A stretch of 6,296 bases of DNA, from the NCBI GenBank assembly GCA_036382695.1, contig DASVHF010000047.1, forward strand, positions 1-6,296, read 5' to 3'. Below the pieces are notes generated by a model, which was given only the letters and a program-made list of their open reading frames with translations, was not told where the DNA came from and did not search any database. Shown here in pieces: positions 1-4,610 of the stretch. The first letter of the stretch is position 1, and each line of letters opens with the position of its first letter. The translations under genes and the position numbers were made by a program. The DNA is from DASVHF01 sp036382695. Its GTDB lineage: Bacteria; Patescibacteriota; Microgenomatia; Woykebacterales; RBG-16-39-9b.

Positions 1-242
1 CTAAGATCGTAAATTCTCTCAACAAGCTTCCTTGTTAGAGGATGTCTCCATCGTTCTATTGCCTTCGGCACTTCAGGTACGTCAGGAACCTCGCGCCCAG
101 AACGAGAAGTCATAAATCTGTAAGCTAGGAAGATGACGTAGTTGTGAATCAGAGCGCCGGCCTTGCAAGACAGGAACAGCCGACGCAAACACACAGAAGC
201 GACGTAGGCAGCTGCCGCTACCAATCTCTCCAGTTTGCTCAT
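1..242 (-). CDS. Hypothetical protein, 5' part only (runs off left edge)
   Basis: An open frame of 80 codons starts at the ATG at 242-240 and reaches the window edge without a stop, so the C-terminus is missing. AAAGGAAGG lies just upstream of the ATG at normal spacing, and a good promoter lies farther upstream at 300-328; both support the start. The first half is rich in Ala, Val, Leu and Cys with scattered Arg and Lys (MSKLERLVAAAAYVASVCLR and onward to about residue 45). It could be an amphipathic or membrane-associated helical region but is not a clean transmembrane segment. The second half (about residues 45-80) is polar and basic, with a Pro/Glu/Val stretch around residues 50-60. I recognise no family. 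It is divergent from clpB and shares its upstream region. Confidence 0.55.
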   Translation of the reverse strand, partial: MSKLERLVAAAAYVASVCLRRLFLSCKAGALIHNYVIFLAYRFMTSRSGREVPDVPEVPKAIERWRHPLTRKLVERIYDL

Positions 243-299
243 CTCAGCCTTCCTTTGTTCGTTTAATTATCCTGTAAAAGATGTCAAAGAGCCGTTCTA

Positions 300-328
300 A
301 TATTAGATCGAGGTTTAGAGTATGTCAA
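300..328 (-). promoter_or_regulatory. Sigma70-type promoter for the left-edge gene
   Basis: Read on the minus strand, a perfect TTGACA (328-323) is followed by a 17-base spacer and TAATAT (305-300). Predicted transcription starts near 292-294, giving a leader of about 50 bases that contains the Shine-Dalgarno sequence of the gene starting at 242. Confidence 0.5.
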
Positions 329-382
329 GTTACTAAGTGGTCTCGCCCATAAAGCTTACACCAGCGTTAGCAGATGGGTCAG

Positions 383-420
383 CCTGTCAAAGCCTATGGC
401 TTCAGACATTGGCAGACAGG
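383..420. repeat. Nested inverted repeat upstream of the clpB promoter
   Basis: CCTGTC (383-388) is complementary to GACAGG (415-420), and between them AAGCC-TAT-GGCTT (390-402) forms a small hairpin. The structure ends just before the clpB -35 box and overlaps the left half of the CIRCE-like site. No T-rich tract follows on either strand, so it is not an obvious terminator. It may be a regulatory dyad or chance. Confidence 0.3.
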
Positions 421-435
421 GGTTGAAAGTGCTAA
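409..435 (+). promoter_or_regulatory. CIRCE-like operator (candidate HrcA site)
   Basis: TTGGCAGAC (409-417), nine bases, then AAGTGCTAA (427-435). The CIRCE consensus is TTAGCACTC-N9-GAGTGCTAA. The right half matches 8 of 9, the left half 6 of 9, and the spacer is exactly nine. The site covers the predicted clpB -35 box, as expected for a repressor that blocks RNA polymerase. HrcA binding to CIRCE is an established way of controlling chaperone genes; its use here is inferred. No hrcA gene is in the window. Confidence 0.5.
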
Positions 436-451
436 TGGAGTGTGGTACACT
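423..451 (+). promoter_or_regulatory. Extended -10 promoter for clpB
   Basis: TTGAAA (423-428), a 17-base spacer, then TACACT (446-451). A TGG directly precedes the hexamer (443-445), so it is an extended -10 promoter. Predicted transcription starts near 457-459, just before the inverted heptamer repeat, leaving a leader of about 78 bases. Both heat-shock-type dyads overlap this promoter. Confidence 0.55.
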
Positions 452-455
452 CCAG
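435..455 (+). promoter_or_regulatory. HAIR-like palindrome (candidate HspR site) over the clpB -10 box
   Basis: ATGGAGT (435-441), seven bases, then ACTCCAG (449-455). The HAIR consensus bound by HspR is CTTGAGT-N7-ACTCAAG; this matches 11 of 14 with the exact spacer. As a pure palindrome it has 8-base arms, TGGAGTGT (436-443) and ACACTCCA (447-454). It spans the spacer and -10 box, where MerR-family regulators commonly bind. HspR/HAIR control of clpB is known in Actinobacteria and some others. Binding by HspR here is inferred, and the palindrome could serve another regulator. Confidence 0.4.
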
Positions 456-460
456 TGACC

Positions 461-529
461 GGTAACAAGGTCCAAGTGACAAGTTGGTTTCTTGATTTTC
501 TTGTTACATGTTACTTGCTACTTGTTACC
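461..529. repeat. Inverted arrays of a CTTGTTA-type heptamer forming the clpB leader
   Basis: Four tandem 7-base units lie on the plus strand: CTTGTTA (500-506), CATGTTA (507-513), CTTGCTA (514-520) and CTTGTTA (521-527). Three more lie in the opposite orientation upstream: TAACAAG (463-469), GTCCAAG (470-476) and TGACAAG (477-483). The ends GGTAACAAG (461-469) and CTTGTTACC (521-529) are perfect inverted repeats. In RNA the region can fold into a long imperfect hairpin with a U-rich loop, ending six bases before the clpB ATG. It may be a small repeat element, a leader regulator, or both. Confidence 0.65.
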
Positions 530-535
530 TAACGT

Positions 536-2698
536 ATGAACGGAATCGGACCAGAAACACAATTTAAACCTTTTCAAACACCGCAAGACCCGTTGGCAAC
601 ATACGGGCGCAATCTTACTTCCCTAGCCAAAGACGGGAAACTTGACCCGGTGATTGGCAGAGACAGCGAAATCCGCCGAATAATGCAGATTCTTTCCCGC
701 AGAACAAAAAATAATCCCGTTTTGGTTGGCGAAGCCGGTGTCGGAAAAACCGCAATTGTCGAGGGTTTGGCTCAAAGAATTGTTTCCGGTGATGTGCCAG
801 ATACTTTGAAAAATAAGGGATTAATCCAGCTTGACATGGCGGCCATCGTCGCCGGGGCAGCCTTTCGCGGCGAATTTGAGGAAAGACTAAAAGCGGTTTT
901 GAAAGCTGTAACTGAAGCCGACGGTAAATATATATTATTTATTGATGAGCTTCACACTGTAATTGGTGTCGGTAAGGCTGAAGGCGCGGTGGATGCTGCT
1001 AATATCTTAAAACCAGCTCTTGCCCGCGGCGAACTACACATGATTGGGGCGACAACGAGCAAAGAATACCGAGAATACATAGAACGCGACCCAGCTTTTG
1101 AAAGACGGTTCCAACCAGTTTATGTTGAGCAGCCTAGTGTTGAGGACACTGTGGCGATCCTAAGAGGACTTAAGGAGCGCTACGAAGTCCACCATGGGGT
1201 GCGAATTACCGATGCGGCAATTATTGCAGCGGCAACCCTCTCCGCCCGTTATATTTCTGGCCGTTTCCTCCCCGACAAAGCTGTTGATTTGATCGATGAG
1301 GCGACTGCTTCGCTGAAAATGGAAGTCGAAAGCATGCCTGCTGAGCTGGACCAACTCAAGCGTCATGTTCTGCAATTGGAAATCGAGCGCGAAGCGTTGA
1401 AAAAGGAAAAAGATACCGCTTCCAAAGAAAGGTTGAAAGCTTTAGAGACCGAGGTCGAATCGGAGAAAAAGAAGTTTAATGGATTAGAAGCCCAGTGGAA
1501 AAAGGAAAAAGAGGCGATCAGCAAACTGCAGAATCTTAATTCCGAACTTGAAAAAATCAAACTAGCACTTGAGCAAGCCGAACGCAGCGCTGATTTGAAC
1601 CGCGCCGCCGAAATAAAATACGGCAAAATCCCAGAAACCGAGAAGAAAATCAAAGAGGCAAACAAAGAACTTTTATCAGTAACGGAAGGCAAATCCCCTC
1701 TCCTTCGGGAAGAGGTAACGGAAGAAGACGTAGCCCGCGTTGTTTCTCGCTGGACCGCTATTCCAGTGGCAAGGCTACTAGAAGGCGAGGCGGCAAAACT
1801 CTCCCGGATGGAAGAAGAAATTCATACACGGATGGTTGATCAAGACGAAGCTGTGAAATCCGTGGCCAATGCCATTCGCCGCCACCGAGCCGGTATTTCC
1901 GAGGAGACAAAACCAATCGGATCTTTTATTTTTCTCGGTCCAACCGGTGTCGGAAAAACAGAACTTGCACGAAGCCTGGCAGATTTTCTTTTTAATGACG
2001 AGGAGGCGATGGTGAGAATTGACATGAGCGAATATCAAGAACGACACACCGTTGCTCGATTGATTGGCGCGCCGCCAGGCTATATTGGTTTCGAAGAAGG
2101 CGGGCAGCTCACCGAAGCAATCAGAAGAAAGCCTTACAGTGTCGTTCTTTTTGATGAAATCGAAAAAGTCAATCCCGAGGTTTTCAATCTCCTCCTTCAA
2201 GTGCTAGATGATGGAAGATTGACTGACGGAAGAGGCAGAACTGTCGATTTTGCTAATGCTGTAATTATTATGACTAGCAACCTGGGAAGTGAAATTATTC
2301 AAAAATATGAAGGTAAGACACCGCAAATTATGAAAGAAGAACTTATGGATTTGGTCCGAAAAAGCTTTCGACCGGAATTTTTGAACCGAATTGATGAAAT
2401 AGTTATTTTTAATTCTCTAGGGGAGAAGGAAATTAAACAAATAACGGCTCTGCAGCTTGCAAAAGTAATCGCGCGGTTCAAAGAAAAGGGTATTACTTTG
2501 AAAATAGATGAAAAAGTAACTAATCAAATTGCAAAAGAAGGCTTTGACCCAGTTTGGGGTGCGCGTCCACTGAAAAGAGTTATACAAGACCAACTTCTCG
2601 ATGAACTTGCGATGCAGATGGTTGAAGGGAAAATCAAGGCTGGGGACACTGTGTCCACCAGCCTCGCCAACGGCAGGATCATATTCCGGAGCAGTTAG
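536..2698 (+). CDS. clpB: ATP-dependent disaggregase ClpB, lacking the N domain
   Basis: This is a cytoplasmic Hsp104/ClpB AAA+ hexamer that, in the family, threads aggregated proteins through its pore together with DnaK. The first AAA module has Walker A GEAGVGKT (65-72), a pore loop with F110, Walker B ending D137-E138 and Arg fingers R190-R191. A ClpB-length coiled-coil middle domain spans about 270-395. The second module has Walker A GPTGVGKT (468-475), pore loop GYIG (515-518), Walker B ending D540-E541, sensor 1 TSN (580-582), Arg finger R618 and sensor 2 GARP (675-678). No ClpP-docking IGF/LGF loop is seen, so ClpC or ClpA is unlikely. Homology starts near residue 21, and the usual N domain of about 140 residues is absent. 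A TAA in frame at 530-532 rules out extension. No Shine-Dalgarno sequence precedes the ATG. At 720 residues it resembles the short ClpB isoform that E. coli makes from an internal start. Confidence 0.96.
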   Translation: MNGIGPETQFKPFQTPQDPLATYGRNLTSLAKDGKLDPVIGRDSEIRRIMQILSRRTKNNPVLVGEAGVGKTAIVEGLAQRIVSGDVPDTLKNKGLIQLDMAAIVAGAAFRGEFEERLKAVLKAVTEADGKYILFIDELHTVIGVGKAEGAVDAANILKPALARGELHMIGATTSKEYREYIERDPAFERRFQPVYVEQPSVEDTVAILRGLKERYEVHHGVRITDAAIIAAATLSARYISGRFLPDKAVDLIDEATASLKMEVESMPAELDQLKRHVLQLEIEREALKKEKDTASKERLKALETEVESEKKKFNGLEAQWKKEKEAISKLQNLNSELEKIKLALEQAERSADLNRAAEIKYGKIPETEKKIKEANKELLSVTEGKSPLLREEVTEEDVARVVSRWTAIPVARLLEGEAAKLSRMEEEIHTRMVDQDEAVKSVANAIRRHRAGISEETKPIGSFIFLGPTGVGKTELARSLADFLFNDEEAMVRIDMSEYQERHTVARLIGAPPGYIGFEEGGQLTEAIRRKPYSVVLFDEIEKVNPEVFNLLLQVLDDGRLTDGRGRTVDFANAVIIMTSNLGSEIIQKYEGKTPQIMKEELMDLVRKSFRPEFLNRIDEIVIFNSLGEKEIKQITALQLAKVIARFKEKGITLKIDEKVTNQIAKEGFDPVWGARPLKRVIQDQLLDELAMQMVEGKIKAGDTVSTSLANGRIIFRSS
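2628..2663 (-). terminator. Candidate terminator of the NlpC/P60 gene, inside the clpB 3' end
   Basis: On the minus strand GGCTGG, a T bulge, GGACA, loop CAG, TGTCC and CCAGCC form an 11-base-pair hairpin (2663-2638), directly followed by TTGATTTT. It lies about 50 bases past the NlpC/P60 stop and within the last codons of clpB. The U tract is interrupted, so efficiency is uncertain. On the plus strand no T tract follows, so it would not stop clpB transcription. Confidence 0.4.
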
Positions 2699-2714
2699 CA
2701 ACTCTCTTGGATCA

Positions 2715-3344
2715 TCACCAGTGTTTGTGCGGCGGGATTTTGAGGATGATGTATCTGAAATCGTCTGAGCTACGGAGCCACCTTCTTTTTGTGTTTAGAA
2801 AGGTAAGCACATCGGCCTCATCCTCGATGATCCTTCTTGCGCCTCGAAAGCCATCGCCGCCGCCAACAAACCTCTCCATCGGCTGCTCTATCACTCCTAC
2901 TCGACCGTTAGCAGCGTGTACTACTGTTCCTTTCTCTGTAACGATCCCACAATGACCGACGGCATTATTGGGATCATCATCATAGAGTGGTCGATAGCCA
3001 CGCATGAAGAGGAGGTCTCCAATTCTGACCTCTAAAAGGTCTATTGGTCGACCCATTTTGCGCTGTTGTATTGGATATCTGGGCAGTAGAACTCCGCGTT
3101 GTCCATAGACCCACATCAAGAATGTGGCGCAATCCACAACTAATGGTGCCAATCGTGGGTCTACACGGTCGTATTCGGATTTTCCAATACAATCCCGTGC
3201 AGCCTCAATCATGGCCTCAAAACCCAAATCTAACTCCTTGAACCCTCTCTTCGCCAAGACCTCCACCACTTTCTCCCTTGTCATCGGAAGCCTCAGCTCG
3301 CTTAGCTGGAGCGCACAGTGATCATTGAATGGAAAGAACTCCAT
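2715..3344 (-). CDS. NlpC/P60-type (C40) cysteine peptidase or amidase
   Basis: NlpC/P60 enzymes are papain-like hydrolases that usually cut peptide bonds in peptidoglycan stem peptides. The 209-aa product has the nucleophile region VVDCATFLMWVYG with C72, a linker with IGDLLF (108-113), then GHCGIV with H131 and VVHAAN with H143, in the order and spacing of the Cys-His-His/polar triad. About 65 helical residues precede the domain. No signal peptide or membrane segment is seen, unlike many secreted members, so it may act in the cytoplasm, leave by another route, or hydrolyse something else. I chose the ATG at 3344-3342 because AAGGGAGG lies eight bases upstream; the longer GTG frame from 3389 has no such site and starts within the promoter. 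The gene converges on clpB with a 16-base gap. Confidence 0.8.
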   Translation of the reverse strand: MEFFPFNDHCALQLSELRLPMTREKVVEVLAKRGFKELDLGFEAMIEAARDCIGKSEYDRVDPRLAPLVVDCATFLMWVYGQRGVLLPRYPIQQRKMGRPIDLLEVRIGDLLFMRGYRPLYDDDPNNAVGHCGIVTEKGTVVHAANGRVGVIEQPMERFVGGGDGFRGARRIIEDEADVLTFLNTKRRWLRSSDDFRYIILKIPPHKHW

Positions 3345-3352
3345 TGCAAAGA

Positions 3353-3360
3353 CCTCCCTT
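3353..3360 (-). promoter_or_regulatory. Ribosome binding site that fixes the NlpC/P60 start
   Basis: AAGGGAGG on the minus strand lies eight bases before the ATG at 3344. It selects this start over the in-frame GTG at 3389. Confidence 0.75.
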
Positions 3361-3379
3361 ATCCTATTGCTTCCCCGAA

Positions 3380-3390
3380 ATTTTACCACA
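3380..3390 (-). promoter_or_regulatory. Extended -10 element of the NlpC/P60 promoter
   Basis: The minus strand reads TGTGG-TAAAAT (3390-3380), an extended -10 with a 5-of-6 hexamer. No convincing -35 box is seen about 17 bases upstream (GTCTTC, inside a terminator stem), which is tolerable for extended -10 promoters. Predicted transcription starts near 3372-3374, about 30 bases before the ATG. Confidence 0.5.
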
Positions 3391-3423
3391 AAAGGAAACG
3401 CCGAAGACGTAGTCCTCAGCGTT
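3390..3423 (-). terminator. Hairpin terminator after the 77-aa gene
   Basis: Minus-strand arms AACGCTGAGGAC (3423-3412) and GTCTTCGGCGTT (3408-3397) pair over all 12 positions, two of them G-U, around loop TAC. They are followed by TTTCCTTTTG. The hairpin lies 45 bases past the stop of the gene at 3701-3468 and directly before the NlpC/P60 promoter, so it separates the two units. The U tract is interrupted by CC. Confidence 0.55.
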
Positions 3424-3467
3424 GCTTTGGCAGCTTAGTTCGTGGCAGGATTAGGCTCTCCGGAACC

Positions 3468-3701
3468 CTATCTCCTGCTACGAACAGTCACGCGAAGCTC
3501 GTGAACGATCGGTCCTACCTTCCCCTGAATTATCTCCCTCGCTCTACGATCGAGCCTGTTGGTAACTTTAACCAACCCCCGTTCAACCTCTAAGAGTCCG
3601 CTCTGTACGAGCGAGGCTATGATCTGATCGAGCTCCTTGCGAGAGTCCGCCATATACGAAATTCGACTATGAGCTGAAGCTCTGTTGCTTGGCCTCCGCA
3701 T
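3468..3701 (-). CDS. Hypothetical small basic protein (77 aa)
   Basis: I recognise no family. From M17 the protein reads as a helical core (about residues 20-35, including ELDQIIASLVQSGLLEVERG), a short strand-like stretch (VKVTN) and a basic helix (RLDRRAREIIQGK). This loosely recalls a winged-helix or DNA-binding fold, but that is inference from helix pattern alone. Residues 1-16 are Arg- and Ser-rich. Neither the ATG at 3701 nor the alternative ATG at 3653 has a Shine-Dalgarno sequence. A weak GATAAT about 16 bases before 3701 could be a -10 box giving a very short leader, so the start is uncertain (61 or 77 aa). It lies 95 bases downstream of the 89-aa gene with no terminator between, and a hairpin terminator follows it. 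Confidence 0.5.
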   Translation of the reverse strand: MRRPSNRASAHSRISYMADSRKELDQIIASLVQSGLLEVERGLVKVTNRLDRRAREIIQGKVGPIVHELRVTVRSRR

Positions 3702-3796
3702 TGCAATAAGTACCGAATTATTATCTGTTGGAACGGGCTAAGCGTTAGTTGCTCCACTCTGCACCTTCTACTAGTCGTCGATCTTCTGCTTTTTCC

Positions 3797-4066
3797 TTAC
3801 CTCCACCGTTTGAGCCGAGAGATATCTAGCTCAGGTATAACCGGCAGGTTTTTAAGGCCTCTAACAAGACGGATCGTAATTTGTATCTCTCTTAGAATCT
3901 TGCTGCTGGGATCCCTCTCACTCTCAGCAACAACCCACGCTTCCAGAAGAGCAAGTTCTTCGAGACTTCGGTCTGAAATCAGTCTAGATCGTTTGACTTC
4001 GTTGGTTTCAGTGAGAATCTCTTTTATCCAACCCTCTGGTGAACCTTGGGGCGTAGGACCACCCAT
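3797..4066 (-). CDS. Hypothetical protein (89 aa)
   Basis: I recognise no family. The product begins with a Gly/Pro-rich stretch (MGGPTPQGSPEG). The rest looks mostly alpha-helical and charged, with a Leu-, Glu- and Ala-rich helix around residues 33-50 (SLEELALLEAWVVAESE) and an Ile/Arg-rich segment around 59-70. It ends in a basic tail (LKRWR). No signal peptide or membrane segment is seen. The ATG at 4066-4064 is chosen because AAGGGGG lies seven bases upstream. The longer frame would need a TTG at 4123 that is part of the promoter -35 box. A clear promoter precedes it, and it probably shares a transcript with the gene at 3701-3468. Confidence 0.6.
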   Translation of the reverse strand: MGGPTPQGSPEGWIKEILTETNEVKRSRLISDRSLEELALLEAWVVAESERDPSSKILREIQITIRLVRGLKNLPVIPELDISRLKRWR

Positions 4067-4093
4067 GTCGCAACCCCCTTTCTTCTCACCGCC

Positions 4094-4123
4094 AATATAG
4101 CACTTATCGGACAAAGGGGGCAA
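4094..4123 (-). promoter_or_regulatory. Extended -10 promoter for the 89-aa gene
   Basis: On the minus strand, TTGCCC (4123-4118), an 18-base spacer and TATATT (4099-4094), with TGC directly before the hexamer. Transcription is predicted to start near 4087, about 20 bases before the ATG. The -35 box abuts the T tract of the preceding terminator. Confidence 0.55.
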
Positions 4124-4163
4124 TAAAAAACCGCCTCAATCCTTACTTGGATCAAAGGCGGTT
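4123..4163 (-). terminator. Rho-independent terminator of the three-gene unit
   Basis: On the minus strand AACCGCCT (4163-4156) pairs with AGGCGGTT (4136-4129), with an inner GATCC/GGAT-type helix (about 4152-4149 with 4142-4139) and a six-base loop. TTTTTTATTG follows. It lies 37 bases past the stop of the 42-aa gene and is the strongest terminator in the window. Confidence 0.8.
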
Positions 4164-4199
4164 CCGTCCATCCCTTCCGACTTTGCTTGGTCGTTTGAC

Positions 4200-4328
4200 C
4201 TAAATAGGGTGTTCTGAATCCACTTCCTTGGCCTCAAGGATCGGATAAAGGATCCCCGCTACTGTCACGGCCGCCGCCACCAGAACAATGGCAATACCCA
4301 GTGGGCCTAGAGACTTTTGCTTCTTCAT
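4200..4328 (-). CDS. Single-span membrane microprotein (42 aa)
   Basis: The frame from ATG 4328-4326 to TAG 4202-4200 encodes 42 residues. A basic N-terminus (MKKQKS) is followed by one hydrophobic span at about residues 8-30 (GPLGIAIVLVAAAVTVAGIL) and an acidic tail (residues 31-42, LEAKEVDSEHPI). The Lys-rich front predicts N-inside, C-outside topology; a cleaved signal peptide is less likely because so little would remain. AAGGAGGGG (4342-4334) sits five bases before the ATG, a near-ideal ribosome site and the main reason to believe so short a frame. It is the last gene of a three-gene unit, 30 bases after the previous stop, with a strong terminator following. Function is unknown. Confidence 0.65.
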   Translation of the reverse strand: MKKQKSLGPLGIAIVLVAAAVTVAGILYPILEAKEVDSEHPI

Positions 4329-4358
4329 GGATTCCCCTCCTTGCTGAGCTAGAACGGC

Positions 4359-4610
4359 TTATTTTCTGGTCCTAGATCTTTGGGCTCGCAGGAACCGGTG
4401 AATACTTGCGAACATCTCCTCGTTTCCAGAGTCGGCAACGCCCCTGAATCCTATGCCGGAACCGGAACTATCATAAAGCTTGCCGGTCCTTCTAGGCCTA
4501 GATTCTACAGCGGTGCTGATGACAGCTACTCCGATTACACCTCCTACGAGGATTGCAACCGTACTTAGATAGTAGGGCAGTAATGGATTCCTTAAACCCT
4601 GCTCAAGCAT
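4359..4610 (-). CDS. Single-span membrane protein with charged tail (83 aa)
   Basis: I recognise no family. A short polar N-terminus is followed by a Gly/Val/Ile-rich transmembrane segment at about residues 13-35 (YYLSTVAILVGGVIGVAVIS). A basic patch (ESRPRRTGK) comes directly after it, then a Gly/Ser linker and a second basic stretch at the C-terminus (HRFLRAQRSRTRK). The positive residues after the span predict that the C-terminal part faces the cytoplasm. The ATG at 4610 overlaps the upstream stop by eight bases, and GGGGGAG (4621-4615) lies four bases upstream, so translation is probably coupled to the 94-aa gene. A second small membrane protein follows. Confidence 0.6.
   Translation of the reverse strand: MLEQGLRNPLLPYYLSTVAILVGGVIGVAVISTAVESRPRRTGKLYDSSGSGIGFRGVADSGNEEMFASIHRFLRAQRSRTRK

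Noticed and set aside
21..36. AACAAG-CTTC-CTTGTT hairpin resembling the heptamer repeat
   Set aside because: Only six base pairs, inside a coding frame, and not in tandem; probably chance.
259..287. Second TTGACA on the minus strand at 287-282
   Set aside because: No -10-like hexamer at a workable distance; the TTGACA at 328-323 has one at 17 bases.
1363..2200. Minus-strand open frames inside clpB (for example 1363-1692 and 1778-2200)
   Set aside because: They lie antisense to a strongly conserved ClpB frame and their translations show no family features; shadows of clpB codon use.
2780..2812. ACCTTCT/AGAAAGGT hairpin as a clpB terminator
   Set aside because: Stem has a bulge and no T tract follows on the plus strand; no convincing clpB terminator was found.
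2707..3321. Plus-strand open frames opposite the NlpC/P60 gene
   Set aside because: The minus frame has the intact catalytic motifs and a strong ribosome site; the plus frames have neither.
3345..3389. Longer NlpC/P60 start at GTG 3389
   Set aside because: No Shine-Dalgarno sequence; the GTG is part of the predicted extended -10, while the ATG at 3344 has AAGGGAGG.
3702..3796. Possible extra tiny gene between the 89-aa and 77-aa genes
   Set aside because: Only very short frames (about eight codons) without a ribosome site.
3810..4100. Plus-strand frame of 96 codons opposite the 89-aa gene
   Set aside because: No ribosome site, low-complexity Ser/Arg/Leu composition, and the promoter and ribosome site support the minus strand.
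4067..4123. Longer start of the 89-aa protein at TTG 4123
   Set aside because: The TTG is within the -35 box and the terminator edge; the ATG at 4066 has a strong ribosome site.
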